DNA of 64,000 bases, from the NCBI GenBank assembly GCA_000442125.1, contig KE546980.1, forward strand, positions 1,054,001 through 1,118,000, written 5' to 3'. Shown here one piece after another: positions 33,745 through 44,495 of this stretch. Source of the stretch: Opeltia flavorubescens (lineage: Eukaryota > Ascomycota > Lecanoromycetes > Teloschistales > Teloschistaceae). The notes under the pieces are model-generated. The model was not told the origin of the DNA and did no database searches. It saw only the letters and a program-made list of their open reading frames with translations. Numbering within the stretch: the first letter of the stretch is position 1; each line of letters starts with the position of its first letter. Position numbers and translations under genes: made by a program.

Positions 33745-35157
33745 TGTAGAGACAGGGTTTGTGATGGTGTCGTACCACGAGAGTCGTAGTCTACTTTGAG
33801 GATATGAAGCATCATCTTGTGATGTTTAATCCTTGATGATTCCAGTGTCCTGAGGAATGCTCGGGTGAGCGCGTGTAGGAGCTGCCAGCATACACGCGAA
33901 TCCCTCATCAATTAGCGCAGAGAGATCTCATCCATCACGATAGTATTAGAGCTCACGCATGGAGTGAACGCGCCCTGTAGCTGCTACTCAAATGAGGTAT
34001 ACTACATTTGGACAGGCGAGATGGTGAATTCCCTGATGGAGAAGTTGCACGGAGCTGATCTCGCATCGAGGTAACAGACGGGATCCAACAAGTTATGATA
34101 CAGCCTTCTTCTTCTTGTTGATGACATGGTCACTTGCAATATCCGCCCATTCTTTCTCGGATAGTCTATTAATCAAGTCCTACGATTTTTACGCTGTTGA
34201 GTGTTATGCGGTAAAGAATCTGCAAGGGTTCTCTGTACCAGAACCGGGAAGGCGCATATCAAACTCGATGAGTGATTTACAGAAGATGTAGTAGAACTTC
34301 CTCTAATACTGGCTATCAGGTAGGTAATAAGCTTTATGCCAATAGACTTGGCTGAAGGTAAGCTTTTCCGGATAAGCGATCTTTATGCGTCCTTCGTGTC
34401 CAGCATGTTATATGCAAGTGGCTGGTCACTAACCGGGGTTCAACTTTTCGTTACACCAACCACAGCAAGAAGTATCTAAGCACTACTATTTGCTGAACTG
34501 AAAGCCTCTGAAATATTCTCGTGGTTTTTCTTTCTAAGATTGTTTTTGCAAGCTCAGGTGCGAAATAATTGAGATTCCATCACCCCGGTCAATGATAGAC
34601 CGCTTGCATATTACATGCTGGACATGAAGTACCAGCTGGATTGTTTCACTGTCCAAAATTATCCGATACTATTCGAGTACCCGTACTTCAAAGCCCTTTG
34701 ATATTATTTTCGAGTTTTTTGCGTCAACGGCCTCGCAGTGATACGGCGAAGACATCGGACCTTGAGCTACAGTCAAAGCTAAAAGGACGATGGCTGACGT
34801 CGAAATGATCTGCGCCAAGCGCTGTCACCGGCATTGGTCTGGATCTAGTATGGACGGTCTGGGTCCCCTGTTGACAAGGCTGATGGAATCGAGTCTTCTT
34901 GAAGGAGCTCTGACAACCACGAGCTGTCGCCACTCACACCACCGTCGCTTTACTCCTAATACTGTCGCGCGTTTTTCCTTTTTCTCTTTGGTCCTCGGAC
35001 TCATTTCAGAAAAGCTCTCTTGTCCGATTCCTTGTACATATCGCCATGGCGCAATATAATTAATACAGCTGCTTCCACCATTATACCTTCGCAAAATATA
35101 AGCTACTCTATAGCAATCGGGACCAATTACATCATACAATACTTACGGCCATGAGAT
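33745..35157. other. Intergenic
   Basis: About 1.4 kb between divergently oriented genes, low in coding signal and rather AT-rich. The frames at 34724-35139 run on both strands without motifs. I call nothing. Confidence 0.4.
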
Positions 35158-37729
35158 ATGAGCGAGCAGTCAAGCAGCCGCGAATATGTCGGCGATCCGA
35201 GCGCGCAGCCTCTCAACAGGAAGCAATCTGTAATGAGAAGGTACTTGGAATCTGGCATCGATTTTGAATGGCCTGAGGGCGTCGGAGAGCGAGACGGCAA
35301 CCATTGCAGGCTGAACAGGCCTGACATTCCCCTGGAATGGCTATCAAGAATATCCGACAAAAAAGCGAGCATCGACATCTACCGGGGTGGAGAACAGTAT
35401 GCGTTTAAGGAGGCATTTGCGGTGAAGACAATTCGGGGGAAGACAACCACAAAAGCGAAGGACCAGGCACGTAATGAGGTGGAGACTATGAAAGATCTTC
35501 GTTACCCACACGTCGCGGCTCTCTTGGGAAGCTTCACATATATGGATCGTTTGAGTATACTAATATTTCCTGCCGCACCTTGCGATCTACACGTATTCTT
35601 GAAAGTAATATCGAAGGAGATGGGCGACCTACGACGGGGACGGAGTCCTTTGCAACAAGAGCTGGCAAACCACAACCCAAGGGCAGGCACCCCGGATAGC
35701 CGAAGCTCTACGAGTAGTTTTTTAGAGAGGTCACGCTCTCCGAGATTCTCAACGCATTCACTTGGCGGTCCAAGCGCTGAGGTAGTGCACGAAAATTGGC
35801 CGCTCAAAATGCCTTTGCCGGCAAAGGTAGACAGTCTGCGCGGCTACTTCGTGTGTCTTTCGCAAGCCCTGAGCTATATACATGAGAGCGATGTTCGGCA
35901 TAAAGGTGAGAGAAAACAGCTCGTCACATGGGAGCAACGCTGATTGCAATGGGAAGATATCAAGCCAGCAAATATATTAATCGATGCATCCGGTTCTGTT
36001 GTTTTGACCGATTTTGGCATTTCACGGCGTTTCCCGAAGAAGGCTTCACATGTTACTAATGACAAATGGGAGTGGACTCTTAAATATGCCAGTCCGGAGA
36101 TCATGCAAGGCAAAAAAGTACTGCGAGATGTAAGCATTTCCATGCCACTGTTGCTGCTTTTCTCTCTGCATGTAGTGCTCGATACGAAGCTATCGTTCTC
36201 GATACATCGATTTGCCCTCGAAAGGCATGACATCACGTTGGAGTAGCTAAAAATTTGTCGACTATCCTTAATCAACTGCATTCCACAAGCAACGCTAACT
36301 CTCACAACAGGATCCTTCCGATGTCTTTTCACTCGGATGCGTTTTCCTCGAGATGGCGTCCCTAATCTTAGGGCGAGACCTGCAGACTATGCGCGACCAC
36401 TATTGTTCCACTGTCAATGACTCCAGCCTGAAGGATGCATACTACTACAATCTTGAAAGAGTATATGATTGGATACATTGTATTGCGAGGCCGCGGGAAT
36501 CCGAGCCCAGATCTGCTCCGGATTTGACAGGCGAGAGAATCATAGGCCAGGATTTTGTCCCAGATCTGCATTCAAGAATGGTAGAAGCATTGACCACGCT
36601 AAGTCTTATGCTAGACAAGGACCCTCACAAACGGCCAACCGCCAAAAGTCTCTGGGAGAAGTTTCAGCACGTCAGTGCACAGATATGTCGCGATTGCGAT
36701 CCAAGGTCCGAAGAGAAATGGACACCTAATTTGAGGCAGAAAGACGCAGCCGAATCAGGTACAAAAGCTCGACGACGATCGATGCACCGTATACGTGAAG
36801 AAGCCCTGGATAACTCAGGTCTGGAAGCCAGCGATGATCAACCGGAAAATGGAGATCTTCTGAATCCATACTATCGGCCCGATCGCAACAGCTCGATGGG
36901 TCGGAGGGCTTCTTCACCCAATACAGGACGCAACCAAAGCCGCACTAGAAGACAGTACAATTCTGCACCCGTCCATGTACGGCCACAAGGAGAAGAAGCT
37001 TTCAATCTGCACAGCTTGACTGGCCCTACTATGCCGGCTGCAGAAGGGAGCGAGATGAGACGGACGTCGTCGGCAACAGAAAACCGTAGGATCAGCATTC
37101 AGGAAACACCATCAGGATCCAGATCCATGTCACCCAAGAAGCGACGACCGATTTCCGAGAGTCGCTTCCAGCCCGGCGTTGCACAAGCTCCTGACACGAG
37201 CATGCTTCCACCGCCTGTCCCTTCATCTAAACGAGATCAAGTTCAACAGCCTTCACCTCCGTTCAAACACGAACATGCGCCGGCCACGCAAAGTTCTTTT
37301 GGATCCTCCCACTCGCTTGCGTCCAAGAAGCCGGCTTCAAAGCCCGAAGATATCGGCATGCAAGAGAAGGCTAGCCAGAACAGGCACAATGCACATCAGA
37401 ACCTGGAGCAACTAGACTCGTCGACGCAAATAATAATCTATGACCTCGCAAAGAAGAAAGCTTACGTCGGAGCTTACGCTCAAGTTGAAGGTAATACTAG
37501 CGATTCCTGAATCAATATTGATCTAATATCTGCAGATCAAATACCTGGTAAAGACTATATATCTCGACCTTTACCACGGTTTGGTCAAAAAATCCAGATC
37601 GGAGAGAAAGGCTCCCCCATCGCCTTTGTTGACCTGGGGTCTTTGGGCACATGGACAAACGCCAGACGTATGGCGGGCGTCTTTCCTACCCTCTACGTGC
37701 TCAACTTCGCTCACCAGTCTCTCGGCTAA
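35158..37729 (+). CDS. Serine/threonine protein kinase with long disordered linker and C-terminal domain
   Basis: Predicted 764-residue kinase; exons 35158-35905, 35957-36129, 36311-37490 and 37536-37729 keep phase. The kinase fold shows the ATP-binding Lys in FAVKTI, an alpha-C Glu in ARNEVETMKDLRYPHV, a catalytic loop HKDIKPANIL (completed by splicing), DFG in LTDFGISRR, and SPE in place of APE in KYASPEIM. The glycine-rich loop is not canonical. An insert rich in Ser and Arg sits between the lobes. After the kinase (to about 520) comes a basic Ser-rich linker, then a small conserved-looking C-terminal unit (IIIYDLAKKKAYVGAY, then IAFVDLGSLGTWTNARRM). It is probably active. I do not recognise the subfamily. 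It is convergent with the patatin gene. Confidence 0.78.
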
Positions 37730-38204
37730 GTACTTGACTTTGTCTTCGGACACATTCATCTGACCGTCGCCCTTCCCTTCAACCTCTACATCCATTCTGA
37801 CTCATTATGGTTCCTCGGCGCTTGTTGTTGGGAGTCCATGACAGGATTCTTGACCAGCTTCTGTCCCAATAGCCTCGAGATTAAATCTCTTGATCTTGTC
37901 TGATCATACAGGTCCAGTGATTTAGGTTATAGTGACGAATGGTATCTCGCACTTTGGGACCTGGTAGTGCTTACCTTCCAACCCTTCAGCAAGCTTCTCG
38001 TCACCGACCTTCGGTCATTGCAGAGCTATGACACGACCTCGTCTCAAAGCTCTCATCGCAATACCCACAACAAGCACAGCTTGCTGCATCTTTGTTACCA
38101 ATGGTCAATATCGGGCGCCCGAAAGTGTCCTGAGCGTGACCAAGCGAACCTCAGTCATGGCTCGGTATTTCTTCACTTTGGAGTCCACGCACAGTGTAAG
38201 TACT
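37730..38204. other. Intergenic between convergent genes
   Basis: About 475 bases. A plus-strand frame (about 37967-38263) and an overlapping one from 38028 run into the end of the patatin gene. They have no motif and I do not call them. Confidence 0.35.
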
Positions 38205-39920
38205 TCATTCGCTATTCGTTCTCCCCTGGTCGAGCAAAGTCTGTATTTCTTGGAAATTCTTAGCATCGGGCGGTGCTTTTCCATGGACTGCTTGTAGATG
38301 ATCCATCAATTCATTTCGATTTGAGAAGCGCAGTGACTGATATTCGCAATTAGGTATCGGGCAGCGGTATCTCGTCCCTGCCGCAAACATCTCCCATCGC
38401 ATCGTCTGGGCTCGGAGCAGCCTTGCACGGACTAGAATATCCGCACAGTCGTTGATCTGCATCCTTACCTCTGGAGACTCGAGGTATCGATTTGTGGCTC
38501 TCTCGATACGTGCGCGTGTAGTCTCTCCGCTCTCAATCGGCTTCCATTCGTCAAGTCGTACATCTTGGAGACCGCCTTGTACATCCCAGCGATAATATTC
38601 GAAACGGTCCTTCTCCTGGGCCTGAAGAATCTTACGATGTACCAGATCCGAGATATCGTTGAGATCTTTTTGCAACGCATGTTTTGCCTTTGTGGTATTG
38701 CCTTTTGCATTGCCGGTTCCAAGGCTGAGGAGCAATTCGATTGACTCGTGAGCTTTGTTGTATAAGCTCACCTCCTTGTACATCTCTAGACTTGGGTTGT
38801 TTATATTGACCGCCGCATCATAGTATTTATACTCAAATAATCTTGTTGATTTGAAATATGAAGGCGCAGCTGATGTTGCTCTGGCAACTTGCCAGATGTC
38901 GAAATTGGGAGTTTCGTTAGGATTCCTTGGATAGACAAAAGGCTCCGAAGTCCGATGGTTATGTTGGTAAGACCGGAACACGTACGGATATGAGATCTTC
39001 TCAGTTAGATCCCACCTGTTGGAACAGACAATCGTCCGACATCTGACTGTGTCCGATTTGAATTTGCCTTCTTGTTCATTAGCACTTGGCTGCGCCGGCC
39101 GTAGCGTTGTCCTAAACAAATCCTCGAGTGCATCACGCCTGGTAGAGCTGTTATATTTATTCAATGATCGCTTCAGACGTGAGGGTGGTTTCTCAAAGAC
39201 TCTGGCTGACAGGCCTTTGTACGTGTCTAAACATTCATCTACAGTCATGCGTAACCGCCCCAGCATGATTGCTATCAAACCGCCTGTACTCGACCCGCCA
39301 ACATAGTCGAAGTAATGGCAAGGCCTGTACGTATTCTGTAATTCCTTCATCATCGGATCGCTGTGAAGGGAGGTTAAATCGATTAAAGGTGAGAAGGCGC
39401 TGGAGTCGGCTCGTGGGTCCATCTCTTTCTCGAAGACGGTAATCTTGTCCATTAAGCGCTTCAAAAGCAGCAAAGAGGAGTAACCGCGCACTCCACCACC
39501 GTCGAGACTCAGTATATATTTCCTCGCCCAGGGACTGTCCTCGTCCACCGTGGCTATAGAAGGGTCGACCGTGACCACGTATTCATCGTCCATCTCCTCT
39601 GTCGTGAGCTCTGTCGTCTCCTCGGTTGATGTAAAAGTCGATTCTCGCGAGCCGCTGGCTCCGATGGATGCTGTCGCGGCATCATAGGACTGCGCGAGAC
39701 TCTTGGCCCAGGAAACGTTCTTCGGCGGTGAGCCTACAGGGCTAGCACTCGTCGGGGAAACAGAGGGTGATATCATAATAGAGGAATTATTTGCGCTTGC
39801 AGAATCAGTATGTGATGATCTGGACGACATTGACTGGGAGTATACCAAGATCAGACCAGCAGCATATTTCATAATAGACACAAAGAATACAGAAAGATAA
39901 CTGCTCTCAGCACAATTCAT
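38205..39920 (-). CDS. Patatin-like phospholipase with C-terminal C2H2-like finger
   Basis: A single-exon frame of 571 residues. The patatin domain runs from about 133 to 400: oxyanion motif DGGGVRG at 140-146, nucleophile elbow GGSSTGG with Ser 211, and the second catalytic residue Asp 368 in YYDAAVNINNPS, where most patatins have DGG or DGA. The region after it is helical. The end carries C-x4-C-x15-H-x4-H (Cys 520 and 525, His 541 and 546), a C2H2-like zinc finger. Patatins release fatty acids from membrane lipids, and in several fungi they act in heterokaryon incompatibility and NLR-linked cell death. Residues 1-30 are hydrophobic and may be upstream of the true start; Met 31 (39830) is an alternative. 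It is divergent from the HeLo-pseudokinase gene. Confidence 0.85.
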   Translation of the reverse strand: MNCAESSYLSVFFVSIMKYAAGLILVYSQSMSSRSSHTDSASANNSSIMISPSVSPTSASPVGSPPKNVSWAKSLAQSYDAATASIGASGSRESTFTSTEETTELTTEEMDDEYVVTVDPSIATVDEDSPWARKYILSLDGGGVRGYSSLLLLKRLMDKITVFEKEMDPRADSSAFSPLIDLTSLHSDPMMKELQNTYRPCHYFDYVGGSSTGGLIAIMLGRLRMTVDECLDTYKGLSARVFEKPPSRLKRSLNKYNSSTRRDALEDLFRTTLRPAQPSANEQEGKFKSDTVRCRTIVCSNRWDLTEKISYPYVFRSYQHNHRTSEPFVYPRNPNETPNFDIWQVARATSAAPSYFKSTRLFEYKYYDAAVNINNPSLEMYKEVSLYNKAHESIELLLSLGTGNAKGNTTKAKHALQKDLNDISDLVHRKILQAQEKDRFEYYRWDVQGGLQDVRLDEWKPIESGETTRARIERATNRYLESPEVRMQINDCADILVRARLLRAQTMRWEMFAAGTRYRCPIPNCEYQSLRFSNRNELMDHLQAVHGKAPPDAKNFQEIQTLLDQGRTNSE

Positions 39921-40627
39921 AAAGGACTATAAAGCTATGCATAGAGCAAGGCAGAGGGCTCTATTCACAGTGTCAGGGCTGTTGGACTCGATCCTCCACG
40001 GGCGAAGTGCCTGCTGACCCGTATGGTCCTTTTCGAGGGATCTCGCTATTCAGCCTCATGCCGAGAGCCGCTGGTGGTGGAGGCGGATCTGACCAGATGT
40101 GGTTTAGCACCATCCATCTCGAAACTCAGTCATCGAGGCTGAGCCAAATCCAGTGATCCAGAATACACGAGGAGAACCGTGAGTCTTTCGCTGCTGAGAA
40201 TTGCCACGGGACGAGCCTGGCGGGCCTTGAAACGCCACATGTTATGCTTATACGGCCGGGAGTCCCCAGGCTTTACGTAGGCGGATTCGTCGCCAGGCGA
40301 CGTCTACCTGAGGTTTCTCTACCATCGCGTATTCTTGCGACACTATCGAAGGCTGAGGTTTGGTTATCTCGACAAGGCTACAGTTGATCTGGAATCATAT
40401 ATACTTGCTGGCGACAAGATTCCTCGTCGCCTCTCATACGTCTCCTCAACTCGAAATAGTCTCCACTTCTAATTGCCACTACATACCTAGCAAGCATCTA
40501 TAATGTGATATTGACATCGACGTTCGCAGCTATAATACCCTGTCATCAACTCTGAGTCACCGAGACATTACCGGCGAGTCATACATCTCGAAAGACACCT
40601 AACGTTTGCCGAATCTAATCAGAAACC
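39921..40627. promoter_or_regulatory. Shared promoter of patatin and HeLo genes
   Basis: About 700 bases between divergent start codons. It carries four copies of GTCGCC in alternating orientation: the palindrome at 40288-40302 and a second inverted pair at 40410-40431. Co-regulation of the two genes is inferred. Confidence 0.5.
40288..40302. promoter_or_regulatory. Palindrome CGTCGCC-A-GGCGACG
   Basis: A perfect 7-bp inverted repeat around one central base, within the divergent promoter. The same GGCGAC/GTCGCC hexamers reappear as an inverted pair with a 10-base spacer at 40410-40431. Candidate binding site for a dimeric regulator. Confidence 0.4.
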
Positions 40628-42872
40628 ATGGACCCTGTCNGTGTCTCCATCGGAGCTGTCTCCCTCACGATACAGCTGCTGGACGGCTGTGTAAAAGGTA
40701 TCGCTTCTAATTCATTCTCAAGCTTCTGTCCATTTGTTTTGCCTCTGCAACTCAAAAATCACAATCTATTTGTGTTTTTGCTGGAAGTGTAGTAATAAGC
40801 CACAACGTAGTCATACGGCATATCCTCTCTTCTGACGTATATTGACTTTTTTCACGATTGGAATGCTGCATTGAAAATTCGGTGATTTCAACTTACTGCC
40901 GTATTTCACCGAATTTTAATACAACCAATGGAACGAGGCTGGATGCCTCGCTCCATGTAGCTAATAATGGATATGTATGTTCACAACTGGTTTCTCCCTT
41001 TCGATACATCGCACAAATACGATCATGCTTTTCTTTACAAAGGTCATATTCATGATACTTACCGTGCCTATAGGCTACCAGTATTTTATTGCTGCGGCAG
41101 GTATGCCCGCTACTTGTCGATACTTAAGGACGCGACTGCAAATAGAATACCTCCGTCTTTCAAATTGGCGTGAAGTAGCAGGACTCATAGAGTACCAGGA
41201 AGGTCAAGATATACCAGACAGCTTAAAGACCGACAGATTGGTATTGGTCGCGATACTGAGTGAGATCCGTGCAATGATGGATGACTTCGCAAATATCAAT
41301 GGCGAGTACAAGGACCAGTTGCGCCCTGATGAAAGCCATGCCGCCAAGAAGGATGCCGAGGACATTGACCTAGTTGAAGAATTCTCGAATATTACCCTGG
41401 AGTATGAAAAGAAGGCTGTGCAAAGAAAGTACATTCGTGGCACGAATCATATGATCAAGCACATGCGTATGGCTAAGGAACTAGTCAAGAACCCCAAGAG
41501 GCTCGTCTGGGTGGCATTCGATGAGCAAGTCTTTGTCAAGCTACTAGGCCGGTTGACCGAGCTCAATGACTACTTGCAGGAACTTCTCCGTGGGCACGAA
41601 GCACGGAAGCTCGAGCAGGTCACCGAGAAGACTTACATGGAAATGGTTCAAGTTCGCTCCTCTGTGGATGAGCTCAAGCATCTCGTGACAGCGGCCATGC
41701 TACTGGAAGACCGCGGCCACTCCACAACAAGCGAACTCAGACGACGTAACGATCAAGTCTTAGCGAGACTCGCAAACTTCAAGTCCCTCAACGCCGCTAA
41801 CGAAGCACCCAGTGGCCAAAAGCCTCCGGACTACGAGAGCGTGATCTCCGCCACCCATCTCAACTACTCGCAAGTATACTACGAAGAAGATACCTCATCC
41901 CCATCATCTAGAGCCCGAGCTGAAGGCAAGTTCTACCCCGGCGACGGCACCCACAGCCAAGTCTGGATAGAATGGAAATCCTACAAGGAGAAATGGGATT
42001 CCAAACTCGACAAATACGTCCCACAAAAGGACAACATCCGCCGCGTCCGCGAACTCGTCGCTCTCCTGCAATCCACAAAACCCAATGAATTCTGCTCTCC
42101 TCGCTGCCTGGGCTACTTCGACGATCGCGACGACGCCCTGCACAGCGAGCACGAAAGCCGTTTCGGTCTCGTGTTTGAAAAACCTGCTGCGGATCTCAAA
42201 CCCGTCTCCCTGCATGATTTGCTAAAAGCACCTACTCCCTCACTGACTGAGCGGATTGCTCTAGCCCATAAAATCTCCGTCTGTGTACTCTATCTTCATG
42301 CTGTCAATTGGCTGCATAAATCCCTTCGGAGCGATAGTATCATATTCTTCCCCCCCACCCGCTCCTTCTCGCAGCCCTACCTCACAGGCTACGAATATGC
42401 ACGCGCGGACCGCCCGGGGGAAACCACAACAGGAGGCGACGTAGACGAGTGGACGGAGTTATACATGCACCCTGACTACCAAGGTCCCGGCACCAAGGGC
42501 CTCTATAGAAAAACATTCGATATCTACAGCCTTGGGATCATACTACTGGAGATTGCGTACTGGCAGCCTGTTGAAGAGATTTTGAAATTGGATATGGAAA
42601 GTGAGGATATTTTTGGGGATATCAAGGAGATTCGGGAGGGGTTGTTGAAGAAGGAGGAGGAGGAGGATGATGGGGAAGAAGAGGGTGTTCTGGAGGGGGT
42701 GAAGGTCAGGCTGGGGGAGAGGTTTGAGAGTGCGGCGAGGGGGTGTTTGCTGGGGAGGGAGGCGTTTGGGGTTGGGGAGGAGGAGAGTGAGGTTGATGTG
42801 GGGACGGGGGCGAGGTTGCAGAGGGGGTTTATGAGGGTTGTTACGGATGGGTTGGAGGGGATTAGTGTTTAG
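40628..42872 (+). CDS. HeLo-domain pseudokinase (MLKL-like layout)
   Basis: Predicted 622-residue protein; exons 40628-40697 and 41074-42872 join as VK-GYQYF. The N-terminal 205 residues match the HeLo/prion-inhibition family: a hydrophobic first helix (VSIGAVSLTIQLLDGCV), then YQYFIAAAG, RLQIEYLRLSNWREVAG, and a helical bundle. HeLo domains, as in HET-S, permeabilise the plasma membrane on activation. After a linker, a kinase-like domain (about 345-550) has HKS (438-440) in the HRD position with no catalytic Asp, TGY (461-463) where DFG should be, MHPD for APE, and the structural FDIYSLGIILLE helix. It therefore looks catalytically dead. The C-terminus is Glu-rich. Codon 5 contains an undetermined base (40640). 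The call of a cell-death effector is family-based inference. Confidence 0.83.
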
Positions 42873-43988
42873 GTAACGCTTTTTGTTACGAATGTATATG
42901 AGTAAATGAGTTGTATATAGCGTTGGGAATCTTGATTCGTTGTTCTTCTACGGATTCAATTGGTGTAGATTTCGATTGGAGCGAGGATAACAAGGCGTAA
43001 GTCTGTCTTGTTCTGAATTTTATATACTTCTCCTCAAAGTGTCGTTAAGGTTCAATGATATTCCATCTCATTGATATTCTCAACACTTAATTTGGCCTGC
43101 AGAAATGTCACTTCTCAAATCCAACATCTGTCTATCAAGGCACACCTCATTCCTGCACCGCCTTTGACAATGGGAAACTTCCCAGAACGGTCTACCCACG
43201 GACGAACTCCTGCAATTTGCTAAGTCCTTCCAAGTCTTATCAAGTCAAGATCCAAGAGACTAGCAAGAACCCTCCTTCCCCATAAAAAAAACTTATCTCA
43301 TCCCCCATCCTCCGGAATAAGCCTGGCAAATTGAACCTAGCAATGCTTACCCTTGAAAATTNAATGCCATGGCCACAGACAACCAAGATCAAAGTAATTA
43401 ATAAGTCACATCACAAAACTACATAGATTGATTACTTTTTTCTTTCAAACTAGGGGGAGATTACAACTAGTCTAGAGGGGATATAAATCAAAGAATTTTT
43501 TTTTCAGATTTTTTGTTTCGGTTATATGTATAGATGGCTTTTTATAACATAGAACCTCGGGGGAAGGATGTTGTTAAATGAATGTGTGTGCATAATTTCT
43601 ATTTACTAGTAAGTCAAGAAATCTATATATGGAGAATAATGACGAAATCGCTAATGCGGCTGAGTAACCACTGCTTGGCGAAACGCGCTTGTGTGATTGG
43701 CCAAAATAAACAAGAAAATAGAAAATCTACAAATGCTTGAAATGAAGCCTTCCTAAGCACTTTATACGAATATTGACAGATATACTAAGCTCAGTGCATA
43801 AAATTCTGGTCGTCGTCCGTCCGCTTTAAAGCCGTGTAAGCAAATTTGACAATAAAGCTTTGGTAGACAGTCCTAAGTTCCGTAAGCACTTTTCTTGATT
43901 CCTCGATGACTCAATGAGGAGTATCATGCTGGGATGAAACTGACCAAGATTCCCTTTCAATGCTCTCGCCTGTTCCACTCCCCTCCTC
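42873..43988. other. Intergenic
   Basis: About 1.1 kb, AT-rich with A and T runs and one undetermined base (43362). I see no gene or repeat. Confidence 0.4.
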
Positions 43989-44495
43989 CTAAGCCTCGAA
44001 AGCAATCCCACGCTTCGTCGGCTGTCCAGCCACCGGGAAAGCACACCTACAGCCCTTTCGCGCGTCATTAAACGAGGTCCCGATTTTCCCGCAGACGCAT
44101 CCATTGTTACCAATCGAGTATTTTCCGTTTCCATACTTGAAACTGAAATACGGGTCGCCGACATCGGCACTTATCGCCTCGACCGTGAGCACATACTGCA
44201 GGAAATTTTCCTTGATGACGGCAGGAGTGCCACATGTTGGTGGATTATAAACGCCAAGGATCTTGCAGGTATTATCCATGATGCGCAGCGAGTAGCCACC
44301 GCTCGTAGTCCCTTGTAGGCCGAGACTTGTAAGATCGACGGTCATGCCGAAGGTGTAGTAGCCGTCGCCCTGATTCATGCAGAGAGCGGTCTCTGTTTCT
44401 TGGCCAGCGCTTTTGCTGCCGGCGGCGAGATCACACTCTGCGACTGCCATGCAGAACAGCGCAGCGAGATTGAGGATTGATGCTAGCTGAACCAT
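43989..44495 (-). CDS. Small secreted cysteine-rich protein
   Basis: A single-exon frame of 168 residues with a strong signal peptide (cleavage expected near AVAE-CDL). The mature part has eight Cys in the order single, single, single, single, then GCVCG and GCRCAF, an even number that suggests four disulfides. A KR near the C-terminus is a possible Kex2 site. The size, secretion and cysteine content fit an effector candidate or hydrophobin-independent surface protein; it is not a hydrophobin, because the CC pairs are lacking. I recognise no family. Confidence 0.75.
   Translation of the reverse strand: MVQLASILNLAALFCMAVAECDLAAGSKSAGQETETALCMNQGDGYYTFGMTVDLTSLGLQGTTSGGYSLRIMDNTCKILGVYNPPTCGTPAVIKENFLQYVLTVEAISADVGDPYFSFKYGNGKYSIGNNGCVCGKIGTSFNDARKGCRCAFPVAGQPTKRGIAFEA

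Noticed and set aside
37967-38297. Overlapping plus-strand frames between kinase and patatin genes
   Set aside because: Possible extra kinase exon was considered, but the kinase frame already ends with a stop in phase at 37729 and no clean splice joins these pieces.
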